This document shows, piece after piece, positions 34,643 through 43,434 of a stretch of DNA of 64,000 nt (its first letter is position 1; every line of letters begins with the position of its first letter). Source of the DNA: Sphingobium vermicomposti. Lineage in GTDB: Bacteria; Pseudomonadota; Alphaproteobacteria; Sphingomonadales; Sphingomonadaceae. The notes under the pieces were generated by a model, which saw only the letters and a list, made by a program, of their open reading frames with translations, searched no databases and was not told the DNA's origin. The translations under genes and the position numbers were made by a program. The DNA lies in contig NZ_JAASQR010000001.1 in assembly GCF_011762025.1 (NCBI RefSeq), positions 558,001 to 622,000 on the forward strand, given 5' to 3'.

Positions 34643-35833
34643 ATGACGGCGGAGCCGCTCCCTATCACCAGCCTCAACATACTCATCGTCGATGACGATG
34701 ACCTGTTTCTTGAGATGCTGGCGCTGGAAATGGAGGCGCTCGGCTGTTCGGTTCAAGTCGCGGTCGACGGCGCGGCCGCTCTTGAGCAAGTGCAATTGGC
34801 GCCGGTCGATGTCCTCATCACCGATTGGCAGATGCCGGGCATGGACGGCCTTGAACTGGTGCGGCAGGTGAGGGCTGCGGCATTACAGAACCGCTTCCTG
34901 CATATCGTCATGATGACTGCGCGTGGCGACAATGACACGATCAGGGCGGCCACCTCTGCGGGCATCGACGACTTCCTGTTCAAACCGCTCGACCCGCTGC
35001 AGCTGGAACTGACGGTTGCATCGGCCCGTCGCAATGTAAGGCTGCATCGCAGCCTGGAACGGCGGAACCGTCACCTGGCGAAGGCGCATGATCGTATCCG
35101 CGCGGCATATCGCCATGTGCGCGCCGACCTGGACGCGGCGGCGGCTCTGCATCACAAGCTGCTGCCCAATGACAAGGAAATGAATGGCGTGCGCATCGCC
35201 TGGGCCCACCGGCCAGCGATGAACATGAGCGGCGACACGCTGGGCGTGTCCCAGCAGGAGGATAAGATTCTTTTCTTCCTCGCGGATGTTCAGGGGCATG
35301 GCGTTCCTGCGGCGCTCGCCTCGTTCCACCTGCATCACCGGCTGGTGCAACTGGCACCGGGTGACCCCGCCGCTTTGGCATCCGCGATCGAACAGCTCAA
35401 TCATGAGATAGAATCGCAGCCCAATGAAAATTATGCGACCCTGATTTGCGGCCTGCTGTCGCCCACGGAAAGGCGTGCCTGGATCATCCGCGCGGGTCAT
35501 CCAGATCCGCTGATCGTTGCAGCGGCAGGGGTATCCAGCTTGCATCTGCACGGCAGCTTTCCTCTCGGCTGGTTCGGCGACGCTGAATTCATGCCGGAGG
35601 AGGTCATCCTGGAGGCCGGGACGCGGCTGGTGCTCTTTTCGGATGGCGTCACCGAATGCGCCGATCGCGAAGGCGCGCAGTTGGAGGTCACAGGTCTCAG
35701 CGAGTTGCTGCGCAAGGGGGCTGACGAGCCGCTGGAACTTATGGTCGAACGGGTCAAGGCAGCCGTTGCGATGCGCCGGGGCACGCGCGGCTTCGATGAT
35801 GATATCTCGCTTCTCGCGATCGAAATGGCATAG
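34643..35833 (+). CDS. Response regulator-PP2C (RsbU-type) phosphatase
   Basis: 396 residues from ATG with AAGGG upstream. Receiver domain 1-125 with acidic pair DDDD (17-20), phospho-acceptor Asp61 in LITDWQMPG, Thr92 and Lys114. A coiled-coil linker (125-170) leads to a PP2C/SpoIIE domain with SGD, ADVQGHG (about 219), FSDGVTE (about 335) and FDDDISLLAI, so metal ligands look complete. Expected to dephosphorylate the STAS protein encoded next, when phosphorylated by an unknown kinase. First gene of a three-gene partner-switch operon. Confidence 0.92.
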   Translation: MTAEPLPITSLNILIVDDDDLFLEMLALEMEALGCSVQVAVDGAAALEQVQLAPVDVLITDWQMPGMDGLELVRQVRAAALQNRFLHIVMMTARGDNDTIRAATSAGIDDFLFKPLDPLQLELTVASARRNVRLHRSLERRNRHLAKAHDRIRAAYRHVRADLDAAAALHHKLLPNDKEMNGVRIAWAHRPAMNMSGDTLGVSQQEDKILFFLADVQGHGVPAALASFHLHHRLVQLAPGDPAALASAIEQLNHEIESQPNENYATLICGLLSPTERRAWIIRAGHPDPLIVAAAGVSSLHLHGSFPLGWFGDAEFMPEEVILEAGTRLVLFSDGVTECADREGAQLEVTGLSELLRKGADEPLELMVERVKAAVAMRRGTRGFDDDISLLAIEMA

Positions 35834-35851
35834 TGAAACAAGGGTGCAGAC

Positions 35852-36190
35852 ATGACGGCGATCATCAGTATGGACGGGGATGTTGCCCTGGTGGAAGTGC
35901 AGGCGACCCGGTTCGACGCCGCCGAAGCACCAGCATTCAAGGCGGATCTCGCCAAAGGTATTGCAGGCGGCCCGCGCAAGGTCGTGCTGGACCTGACACG
36001 CGTCGCCTTCATGGACAGCACCGCGCTCGGGGCGTTGGTGTCGCTCCTCAAGATGCTGGGCAAGGACGGCTCGCTCGCGATCGCAGGCGCGCAGCCTGCG
36101 GTTCGCCGCTTGTTCGAACTGACGCGCCTCGACGCGGTTTTCCGGCTGGCGGAGACGGTGCCCGATGCAAGAGCACTGGTGCGTGGCTGA
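35852..36190 (+). CDS. STAS anti-sigma factor antagonist
   Basis: 112 residues, single STAS domain. The phospho-acceptor loop is FMDSTALGAL with Ser56. Expected to bind the anti-sigma/HATPase partner when unphosphorylated. Spaced 18 bp from the PP2C gene (SD AAGGG) and overlapping the HATPase gene by 26 bp, so dosage should be tightly linked. Confidence 0.92.
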   Translation: MTAIISMDGDVALVEVQATRFDAAEAPAFKADLAKGIAGGPRKVVLDLTRVAFMDSTALGALVSLLKMLGKDGSLAIAGAQPAVRRLFELTRLDAVFRLAETVPDARALVRG

Positions 36191-36596
36191 CATCGTGCCA
36201 ATCCACCTGTACCCCGCCCGGCTGGAAGAAGTGAGCCGATTGAGTGCGCATGTCCGCGCGCTCTGCGAAGCAGCCGCAGTTCCACCCGAAGCGATGATGG
36301 ATATCGAACTGGCGCTGGCGGAGGCCGCCAACAATATCATCATCCATGGCTATCACGGTCGGACCGACGGCATGATCGCCGTGGGCGTGCGGATTGCGGC
36401 TGACTCTGTATCGCTGGAACTTCAGGACGAAGGCAAAGCGGTTCCCGAAGGCCTGTTTTCCAAATGCCGTGCCATCTCCGCTGATGCAGAGAGCGGTCGT
36501 GGCATCGGCATCATCCAGTCTTGCATCGACCGGATCGATTATAGGAGCGAGGGTGGCAGGAACCGGCTGCTTCTCACAAAGCGCCTGAACCACTGA
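36165..36596 (+). CDS. HATPase_c_2 anti-sigma/serine kinase (RsbW-like)
   Basis: 143 residues. N box ELALAEAANNIIIHGYH (about 46-60) and G boxes LQDEGKAVPEG (about 86) and ESGRGIGIIQ (about 109). Expected to phosphorylate the STAS partner and to hold a target. No sigma factor gene is adjacent, so the target may be remote or may not be a sigma factor. Completes the switch. Confidence 0.9.
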   Translation: MQEHWCVADIVPIHLYPARLEEVSRLSAHVRALCEAAAVPPEAMMDIELALAEAANNIIIHGYHGRTDGMIAVGVRIAADSVSLELQDEGKAVPEGLFSKCRAISADAESGRGIGIIQSCIDRIDYRSEGGRNRLLLTKRLNH

Positions 36597-36631
36597 TGGG
36601 GGCGGGTTGGGCTGGCGCTGCTTGCGGGCAA

Positions 36632-36802
36632 TCACCTCAACCTGGCAGGCAATTTCTCTCCCACGGACTGAGGCGACACTTTCCCCGTCTCCCGCTGAAG
36701 CGCATCATCCTCCATCCCCACAATGATGCTCCCGGCGATGACGAGAATGGCGACCATCAGCAAATGGCTCCGGCCTTTCCTCAGCCCCTCTTTCCAGTTC
36801 AT
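36632..36802 (-). CDS. 56-residue membrane protein coupled to the GT2 gene
   Basis: Begins MNWKEGLRKGRSH, then a transmembrane helix LLMVAILVIAGSIIVGM, then a polar tail ending PARLR. The ATG overlaps the GT2 stop as ATGA, strong support that it is translated although short. May be a small subunit or regulator of the glycosyltransferase. No family recognised. The remaining bases 36597-36631 are empty. Confidence 0.7.
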   Translation of the reverse strand: MNWKEGLRKGRSHLLMVAILVIAGSIIVGMEDDALQRETGKVSPQSVGEKLPARLR

Positions 36803-38616
36803 CCCGACGCTCCTTCAGTGGGTCGCCATAAGGCCGCACGAACCATGATCGACATCCCCACTATGTTGTTGAGACCCCACAGGCCGTTGGCGATCAAGCC
36901 ACCCACTGTATAGCTTCCCACCCCCAGCCACAGCGCCACCGACGCCCAGCAGAAGGCGGCCAACGTTCCGATCATCAACGCCAGCTGCGGCCAGACGAGG
37001 TGCAGATAATGGCCATCCTGCCGATCCTTGGGCGTGACGGGGAATTTGATCTTCTGCTTTCGGACCACCGCCCAGAGCGCCTGGAGCGATATGGGGAAGG
37101 ACGCCATATAGCTGACCTTGCCCTTATAGCCTGAAATCCCCCAGGTGCCGAACATGATGGCCAGCTCGGTAACAATCAGGAAAGGCAGCGCCCGGGCGAA
37201 AAAATCGCCGGTGTAGGCGGAAACCGGCGCGATGGAGGTCATCAGGTAGACGATCGGCGCCAACAGGAAGACAAGGTTCCAGAGCGCGCCCATATAGGAC
37301 CAGAAGGTCGCGAGGTACATGAGGCGCTGGCCGACCGACAAGCCCTTGGCTGTCACCGGATTGTCGTGGAAGAAGATGTCGAGGCTTCCTCCCGCATATT
37401 TGAACCGCTGGATGCTCCAGCTCAGCAGATCCTGCGGCGATAGCATCTTCGATTCCACATGCGGGTGGAGCACCGATTTCCACCGCCGCTCACGGTCCTG
37501 ATGCAGCACGATCGTGGTATAGATGTCTTCGGAGACATGGAATTTGTAAGGCGTCAGTTCCTCCGCCTGCGCGGCTTGCCATCGGGCAAGCGCTTGCGCC
37601 GCTGGATCGGGGCGGCGGCGGACCAGGTTGGCGATGCGCGATTTCGCGTCACCCGACGCATGGGCAATGGCATCGGCATAGGCGCGCAGCGCGACGAACA
37701 TCACGGCTTCACGCCGGTGGATCGACCCCGCCCCACAGCAAAAGGCCGCGTTATAAACGTTGCGGCGGCGCTGGATGACGTCGAAGAAAAGCTGCGGGTC
37801 GTTGACGAACGGGTCCTCGCCAACGCGTATCTCACCAAATATCCGTTCCACCGCACCGCCGATCGCGCCGCCCAGCCAGCCAAATCTGCGCACCATCCAA
37901 TCGCTCAGCCGCTCCCCTTCCGGCACGTCATAAAACCAGTGCGGCGTCTGGACGAAAGCCACGTCCGGGTCGCGAAAATAGCCAAGCGTGCGTTCCAGCA
38001 TCGTGGGGAAGGGGCGCGTGTCAGCGTCGCAGATCACGATGAAGTCGCCGCTCGTCTGCTCCATGGCGTTGCGCAGATTGCCCGCCTTGAAACCGGCATT
38101 ATTGTCGCGGCTGATGTAGTTGACGCCTTCCTCGTCCGCTACCTTGCGCATCGTGTCGCGGCGGCCATCGTCGAGTATGTGCACCTTCAAGTCGATGGGA
38201 TGAGGATAGCGCACGGCCTTGGCGTCGCGGATGCTCAGCCGTACCAATTCCTCATCCTCATTATAGGTCGCGATGAAGATATCCACCGAAATGGCCCGAT
38301 CATCATCGCTGGCCGCCAAACCTATGCATTCGCGCATCCGTGCGGGCGGCGCGCGCAGCGGATAATCCTTCACCTTCCACAAATTCAAGGTGAACAGAAT
38401 AAGCCCGAAAAATGCGCACGTCTCCGCAATCAACAGGGGAATGGCGAACCACAGAGCGTCCCAGTTCAGCGAGGATGTCCAGCGCCAGGACAGATAGCGC
38501 GCGCCCAGCAACAGCATCAACAGCGCCAGTGCCTGCCAAATCAGCTCGATCAAGCGCGAATGAGGCAGTGGCCCTGGCGGTCGTCGATCCTCAAAGCGGT
38601 TGAAATAGAATTCCAC
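36799..38616 (-). CDS. Cellulose-synthase-like GT2 glycosyltransferase
   Basis: 605 residues from a GTG just after AAGGAA; TTG 38649 would add 11 residues. Membrane helices near 25-45, 55-80 and five or more after 430. GT2 motifs: DDG in HILDDGRRD (about 149), DAD in ICDADTR (about 197), SED (about 362) and, at the QxxRW position, QRFKY (about 403). No PilZ domain is present, unlike BcsA, so c-di-GMP control by that route is unlikely. Makes and exports a beta-glucan-like polymer, product unknown. The coupled 56-residue gene follows; GNAT/cupin module 2 lies upstream on the same strand across a 267-bp gap (38617-38883) in which I see no gene. Confidence 0.87.
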   Translation of the reverse strand: MEFYFNRFEDRRPPGPLPHSRLIELIWQALALLMLLLGARYLSWRWTSSLNWDALWFAIPLLIAETCAFFGLILFTLNLWKVKDYPLRAPPARMRECIGLAASDDDRAISVDIFIATYNEDEELVRLSIRDAKAVRYPHPIDLKVHILDDGRRDTMRKVADEEGVNYISRDNNAGFKAGNLRNAMEQTSGDFIVICDADTRPFPTMLERTLGYFRDPDVAFVQTPHWFYDVPEGERLSDWMVRRFGWLGGAIGGAVERIFGEIRVGEDPFVNDPQLFFDVIQRRRNVYNAAFCCGAGSIHRREAVMFVALRAYADAIAHASGDAKSRIANLVRRRPDPAAQALARWQAAQAEELTPYKFHVSEDIYTTIVLHQDRERRWKSVLHPHVESKMLSPQDLLSWSIQRFKYAGGSLDIFFHDNPVTAKGLSVGQRLMYLATFWSYMGALWNLVFLLAPIVYLMTSIAPVSAYTGDFFARALPFLIVTELAIMFGTWGISGYKGKVSYMASFPISLQALWAVVRKQKIKFPVTPKDRQDGHYLHLVWPQLALMIGTLAAFCWASVALWLGVGSYTVGGLIANGLWGLNNIVGMSIMVRAALWRPTEGASG

Positions 38617-38883
38617 GGGCTTCCTTATGGCTTCTCGGGTCAACTCCAACGCGTCCGGCGATGTGACAGCAGAACAAAGGCTAGGTGTTCAGGCGGGGGC
38701 ATGCAACATAAGACATTGTAAAGCCCAATTGTTTTGGCGGGCATCCGTCCGATCGACCTCAGCGTCGTTCATCACCACCTGCCGTTCACGGTCGAGCTTG
38801 CGCGCGGAAAATGGGCGGATCACGCACGGGGCATTCAATCGTGCGTGGGACCATAGATGCGGTCGTAAAGCGCCCTACCGCGC

Positions 38884-40056
38884 TCATCGCGTGGAAAAAT
38901 GGTTCCTGACCGCCGCATAGGCTGCCCGCGCCTTGATCAGGGCGTCGAAGCGGAAACGGTGCCATGGGGAACCGATCGCGACGGCCCCGTCGATGATCCT
39001 TCGGCTGCTTCGCCACAACCGATGACTGCTATTCGCGTCTCGCGGGACGCAGGTGTCGAAAGACATATCGGGCCTGCGTCCGATCCTCTCGCTGATGTCG
39101 TGCATCAACAGCTGGCCGGGCGCATAGGCGCGATAGTCTTCGTCAAAGGCCATTTTGAAGCCATGGCCCCAACTTGTGGATTCAAACCAGCTCGACATGG
39201 CGATCGCACGGCCACCGACGGACAAGGTGGCCAGCCGCGCGCTGCCATTCGCGTGGCCGCGCTCAATGACGGTGCGAAACAGGGTCTCGGTGGCCGACTG
39301 GCTGCCCAGCGCGCTGCCGATGCGGCCCTTCCAGCCGGACGCCTCCATCTTTAAAAAGGCGTCGATCCAGGGCGCGCAGGGCTGATCTGGATCGAGCAGT
39401 GTGACCACGACAGAGCCATGATCGCGCTCCAGCCGCCTCGACAGGCTGCGCAATCGCCCCCGCATTTTGGAATCGCAGCGGCCCGCGGCATCGTCGCCCG
39501 CGCGATATGCCGGGCGGTCAAGGCACTGGATGATGTGCAACCCACGCCCTTCCTGCCCGCAGCGGTCGAACAAGGCTGTGCTGACCGGATCATCTGCATC
39601 AAATCCCTGGAAATGCAGCAATATCTCGGTGCCTGCGCGCCTATCGAGGAAAGCGAGCAAAGCGTCCCAGAAAATATCGGCGGTTTGCGCCGCCACCAAT
39701 GGCGTGCCCAGAAACTGGTTGGTCGCCGACCAATTGCGCCAGATGCGCGCGGGCCAGCGTCCAAAACGCAATTCGGCAACCAACGGCATCACGCCCAACC
39801 ACGGCCCATGCCCAAGGCTGACGACAGCCAACAGCGTGTCGCGGCCATCGGTGGCATGGCTAAGCGCGGCGTCCATGAACCAGTCTTGCGCAAAGACGTT
39901 GGCGGCCCCGGCCTGGGCCGACAACCCCGCCCAACATGCCCGGTCGTCGGCTGTCAAATCGGCGTGGCGCAGCATGCGCACAATGGGCCGTTCGGCATCG
40001 ACCATGGGCCATTCATGGCTGGGCTGGAATGCGCTGGCGGCGGGCAACATGCTCAT
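38884..40056 (-). CDS. BioF2/CelD-type GNAT acetyltransferase, module 2
   Basis: 390 residues from the ATG overlapping the cupin stop (ATGA). Shares MEASGWKGR (about 247), GRAIAM (about 285), FKMAFDE (about 302) and a PGQ segment with the module-1 GNAT at 8763-9893. Probably transfers an acyl group, substrate unknown. Being on the same strand as and upstream of the GT2, it may modify the polymer or a precursor; the order cupin-GNAT is reversed relative to module 1. Confidence 0.8.
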   Translation of the reverse strand: MSMLPAASAFQPSHEWPMVDAERPIVRMLRHADLTADDRACWAGLSAQAGAANVFAQDWFMDAALSHATDGRDTLLAVVSLGHGPWLGVMPLVAELRFGRWPARIWRNWSATNQFLGTPLVAAQTADIFWDALLAFLDRRAGTEILLHFQGFDADDPVSTALFDRCGQEGRGLHIIQCLDRPAYRAGDDAAGRCDSKMRGRLRSLSRRLERDHGSVVVTLLDPDQPCAPWIDAFLKMEASGWKGRIGSALGSQSATETLFRTVIERGHANGSARLATLSVGGRAIAMSSWFESTSWGHGFKMAFDEDYRAYAPGQLLMHDISERIGRRPDMSFDTCVPRDANSSHRLWRSSRRIIDGAVAIGSPWHRFRFDALIKARAAYAAVRNHFSTR

Positions 40057-40889
40057 AACAGACCCACCTTGCGAGCGACCCGGCAACCGAGCGCCCGCCA
40101 TTTCGGGGACTTGGGCCATGTCGGCAGGTCGCCAGCGGGCAATCGGCATCGGCGCAGCACCGGGTTGATCTGCATCGCCGCGCCCACCGACTGGCTCCAT
40201 TCACTCTGCCAGGTGATCGACAGCGAAATGGACGGCTGCGCGCCTGCTTTTACCCAGTGCGGCGACGCATAGGGGATGAAGAGCGCATCGCCGGGGCGCA
40301 TCTGGTGAACATTCGCCTCCGCCTCATAACTGTCGTTCCAGGGCAGCATATTGTCGCCCGCGCCATAATAGGCTTCGTGCCGGTCCAACGGCAGCCAGGG
40401 CGCTGTGGGTTGATAGGTCGCGAAATGCTTGTCGCCCGCGATCTGGAACAGGATGTTATATTCGCAGTCGAAATGAAACGGCGTCAATGTGCCGGGTGAG
40501 GAAATGAAGATGAACCCCCTGACCGTCAGGCCCGGCCCGGTCGATGGAGTGATGGCCGGTCCGATCTCATCCATCACCCTGTCCAGCAGGTCGCGATAGG
40601 CGGGCAGTTGCTCGACAAAGCGGAGCATGACCCAGTTGCCGCTGCTATTGATGGCGCGAATGACGCTTGCTGGATCGGCATCGTCCGACCGATCCATCGC
40701 GAATTCGCCGCCGTTGACAGCGTTGGATATCCGACGCTCCACATATTCCGGCGGCAGTTCGAGGGCGGCTTTCGCCAGCGCCTCGAACGACAATAATGGC
40801 TGGTCCATCAGGCTGTGCCGCAGCATGGTCGGCGACAAGGGATAGGCGCTGGCGAAGGAGCCGAGACTGGACGGAGAGAGGAAGGACAT
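40053..40889 (-). CDS. JmjC/cupin-like protein, module 2
   Basis: 278 residues. Iron-site candidates: HFD in LTPFHFDCEYN (about 147) and His in SPHWVKAG (about 225). Shared with the module-1 cupin: SSPG, TPFH.D..(Y/H)NIL, PGDA and SISLS(I/V)TW. Likely an oxygenase-like or JmjC-fold enzyme, substrate unknown. First gene of the leftward cupin-GNAT pair; the 240-bp upstream gap contains the REP-like hairpin. Confidence 0.8.
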   Translation of the reverse strand: MSFLSPSSLGSFASAYPLSPTMLRHSLMDQPLLSFEALAKAALELPPEYVERRISNAVNGGEFAMDRSDDADPASVIRAINSSGNWVMLRFVEQLPAYRDLLDRVMDEIGPAITPSTGPGLTVRGFIFISSPGTLTPFHFDCEYNILFQIAGDKHFATYQPTAPWLPLDRHEAYYGAGDNMLPWNDSYEAEANVHQMRPGDALFIPYASPHWVKAGAQPSISLSITWQSEWSQSVGAAMQINPVLRRCRLPAGDLPTWPKSPKWRALGCRVARKVGLL

Positions 40890-40989
40890 GGAAAAGCTTC
40901 TTCAGCACGGCGGGACGATTACGCCAGCATTGCCGTCGAAGGTTGAAAAACCAGTTAAATGTCCAGAGCGGCGTGTGGATTTGGAATCG

Positions 40990-41036
40990 CCCGTTCGGGC
41001 TGAGCCTGTCGACCCGAAGAGCGCTGGGCGAACGGG
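40990..41036. repeat. REP-like extragenic palindrome
   Basis: CCCGTTCG at 40990-40997 pairs with CGAACGGG at 41029-41036; between them is GGCTGAGCCTGTCGA, a sequence frequent between genes of sphingomonads and other proteobacteria. Only one copy was noticed in this window. The rest of 40890-41129 appears gene-free. Confidence 0.5.
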
Positions 41037-41129
41037 AGACAGTGATTTCGGTGTAACGCTCGTCGCTCTAGCCTTTGCCCCGACGCCAGCCTCCACCTTC
41101 GATCAGATCGTCCCAGCGCAGCGGCTCGC

Positions 41130-41408
41130 TCAATCTGCCTCTTGCGCTCGACGGTTGAACCATATTGCCAATGACCAGCCCATGACACCGCAGCCGCCCA
41201 GCCAGATGAGGAAGGCTGCCGCGTCCCCGGTCAGCGCGCATATCAGGCCGGGAAGGCCGGTGGCGAAGGCCAGCAGCTGCCGCTTTCGCCTTGTCTGGCC
41301 CCCTGCCCGGCTCCCGGTCGCGCGGTTGCGCTTGGGATCGCCGATGCACAGGGCGCACAGGGCCAATGTTGATAGGCCAGTCGCGATCAAGGCCAGCAAT
41401 ATTGTCAT
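41130..41408 (-). CDS. DUF3325 membrane protein
   Basis: 92 residues from the ATG overlapping the PepSY stop. Three hydrophobic segments (LLALIATGLSTLALCALCIG; FATGLPGLICAL; FLIWLGGCGVMGWSLAIWF) separated by a basic loop, the DUF3325 pattern. In proteobacteria DUF3325, PepSY and DUF3649 genes cluster with siderophore receptors. Role unknown, inner membrane. Confidence 0.8.
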   Translation of the reverse strand: MTILLALIATGLSTLALCALCIGDPKRNRATGSRAGGQTRRKRQLLAFATGLPGLICALTGDAAAFLIWLGGCGVMGWSLAIWFNRRAQEAD

Positions 41409-42988
41409 GCGGCTGCAACCGGGCGAGCCGCAAGCGGCAGCCGCCCTTTCCTCAAATCCGCCGCCCGCCAGATCATCCATACCCCTGCCAACAGGAACGC
41501 CAGGTCCAGGGCGGCGATGACCGGCTGCCCTGCGTCAATGGCGCTGCTCCAGCCAGGGCCTCCCGTCATCAAGCGAAGCGGGGGCAAGCCAGCCATGACC
41601 AAGCCCGTGGCAATTTGCAGGCCCCGTCCCAGCGTGTCCACAGAGCGCGCGAACCCGCCACCCAAAATGGCCACGGCGGACGCGATCAGGAAAGCGGCAG
41701 GGGTCCAATATACCGCCGACCCCATCGGCATGGCGATGAGAAAGGTCGCGGCAGCAACCACCAGGGCGAAGGGCAGGCCAAAACCCACCACCATGACGGT
41801 GCGATCCAGCCATTCAAGCGACCGCATATCCTCCCGCCGCCGCGCGAGCCAGAGCCGCAGCCCCGTGAACGTGACATAGCACATGGCAAAGCCCAGCGCG
41901 AACCAGACCGCCTTGGACAGGATGCCCGCGAAATTACCGAAATGCATCGGTGCCATGATGGCGGCCAGCGTGCCGCCCGCCGACGGCTGCGTGCCGATCG
42001 ACGGCTTGGTGCGCAGGAACGTCGCCTGCGCCCCGTCGTACAACAGCGTGACAGGCTCGATGTCACCAGCTGCTGGGGGGTGGAAGCTCGTCACCTTCGC
42101 ATCGGCCCGACCGAAATTTTCGATGGCGATAAAGGTTGGGACCTCGCCCGTCCGGCCAATGGCATCGGCAGCGATCCGGTCGATATTGCCCATGGCGGCA
42201 GGACGGGGATCGGGCCGGCCCGGATTCCCAAAGACGGCGTCGTTAAGCGCCTGCACATCGCCGCCAAAGGCCGCCATTGCCACGATCGGCACGCCAATCG
42301 TCCCGAAAAAGGAGAAGAAGCTGCCCGTAAACGCCAGGATGAAGGCGAAAGGCAGGCTCCATGTGCCCGCGACGCTGTGCCGGTCCCGATCGACCAGCAC
42401 CGGATTGGCGCGTCGCCGCAGGGTGAAGATGTCCTTGAACAAATGCCTGTGGATCAGCAGGCCGGAAATGGCCGCGACCAGCATCGCCAGCCCCACTATG
42501 CCGGTCAGCAACAGGCCCCACGGATTGGGCACGTGCAGCCGGACATGGGTGTCGACCAGAAAGCTGCTCAATGCATCATCGTTACGCGGCCCGAACACTT
42601 CCTCGCCGGTCCCGTGCTGCGCCTTGGCAACATTGCCCTTCTTATCCAGCTGATAATAGATGCCGCGACTGACCAAAGTCCCGTCGGGATCGATTTCGTG
42701 CCGGTGAAAAAAGGCGCCCAGATTGTGGTCGCCAATCTCGAAAATATCGACGCCTTCATGATATTTGGCCGGCGTTTGCGCGGCCAGGCGGCGGACGCTG
42801 CTGTCCATCGGTCGCTCGAAAGCCGACCTGGTTTCCACATGCCCGGCCGACCATATCCCGATTTCCTCGGCGAAAACCGCCGCCATGCCGGTAAAGATCA
42901 CCGCATATAGCAGCAGCCCCAGCGCGATCCCCGACCAGCCATGGACGGCGACCATCAGCTTCGTCTCATCCTTTTTGAGGTGGATCAT
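41405..42988 (-). CDS. PepSY-associated iron-uptake membrane protein
   Basis: 527 residues. Starts KKDETKLMVAVHGWSGIALG with the HxWxG pattern of PepSY_TM proteins. Membrane helices about 15-40, 160-180, 205-230, 355-375 and four near the C-terminus; the periplasmic part contains paired His (FFHRHE, HVRLHVP). Related proteins (PiuB/FsqB-like) are linked to ferric-siderophore reduction. Overlaps its neighbours by ATGA at both ends. Confidence 0.87.
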   Translation of the reverse strand: MIHLKKDETKLMVAVHGWSGIALGLLLYAVIFTGMAAVFAEEIGIWSAGHVETRSAFERPMDSSVRRLAAQTPAKYHEGVDIFEIGDHNLGAFFHRHEIDPDGTLVSRGIYYQLDKKGNVAKAQHGTGEEVFGPRNDDALSSFLVDTHVRLHVPNPWGLLLTGIVGLAMLVAAISGLLIHRHLFKDIFTLRRRANPVLVDRDRHSVAGTWSLPFAFILAFTGSFFSFFGTIGVPIVAMAAFGGDVQALNDAVFGNPGRPDPRPAAMGNIDRIAADAIGRTGEVPTFIAIENFGRADAKVTSFHPPAAGDIEPVTLLYDGAQATFLRTKPSIGTQPSAGGTLAAIMAPMHFGNFAGILSKAVWFALGFAMCYVTFTGLRLWLARRREDMRSLEWLDRTVMVVGFGLPFALVVAAATFLIAMPMGSAVYWTPAAFLIASAVAILGGGFARSVDTLGRGLQIATGLVMAGLPPLRLMTGGPGWSSAIDAGQPVIAALDLAFLLAGVWMIWRAADLRKGRLPLAARPVAAA

Positions 42989-43290
42989 GAGCGGTGCTCC
43001 CCGGCGGCTGGGCTTTGGGCCAGGAATTTGTACGAGACCAGGCCTGCATGCAGAATGAAAAGCGCGCCAGCGATGGCGGCTACTCGCGAAAGCCTGCGAT
43101 CAAGGCAGGCATGGAAGAACAGCGCAGCCCATATCAGCGGCGCGAGAACCAGCGGCAAAACCAGATTGTCGACGCCCGCCGCCCCTCCCGGCAGCCACAG
43201 CGGCATTCCCGCCATGACCACCAGCGCAACCAGCACCGCCCCCGGCCCGGCCAACAATATGCGGGTCCACTTTCGCCAGATTTGCGGCAC
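42985..43290 (-). CDS. DUF3649-like small membrane protein
   Basis: 101 residues from a GTG with GGAG seven bases upstream; longer frames exist but lack such a site. Begins PQIWRKWTRILLAGPGAVLV, has three hydrophobic helices and ends in an overlap with the PepSY gene. Position in the DUF3649-PepSY-DUF3325 triad next to a siderophore receptor supports the family call. Confidence 0.7.
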   Translation of the reverse strand: MPQIWRKWTRILLAGPGAVLVALVVMAGMPLWLPGGAAGVDNLVLPLVLAPLIWAALFFHACLDRRLSRVAAIAGALFILHAGLVSYKFLAQSPAAGEHRS

Positions 43291-43379
43291 TGAATTCTCC
43301 GACGGCCTGTTCAACACGCCCTCCAATAGGGGGCCATGGATCGTTAGCAACCACTCATGGCGCAGGCAAGAAGAATGCT

Positions 43380-43398
43380 ATTGAGAGTCTCTTTCAAT
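43380..43398. promoter_or_regulatory. Possible iron-responsive operator
   Basis: Imperfect 19-bp dyad ATTGAGAGTCTCTTTCAAT (ATTGA...TCAAT) in the 144-bp divergent gap between the DUF3649 gene and the TonB receptor. Position fits Fur or another iron regulator; it is not a close match to the classical Fur box. Confidence 0.35.
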
Positions 43399-43434
43399 AT
43401 GTCTAAGGGCCGCCTCATCAGGAAAAGGGATGAG

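Noticed and set aside
34883..36343. 486-residue minus-strand frame
   Set aside because: Antisense to the response regulator and STAS genes, whose catalytic residues are all in place.
40888..41520. 210-residue plus-strand frame
   Set aside because: Crosses the REP-like hairpin and runs antisense to the DUF3325 gene; Pro/Ala-rich mirror composition.
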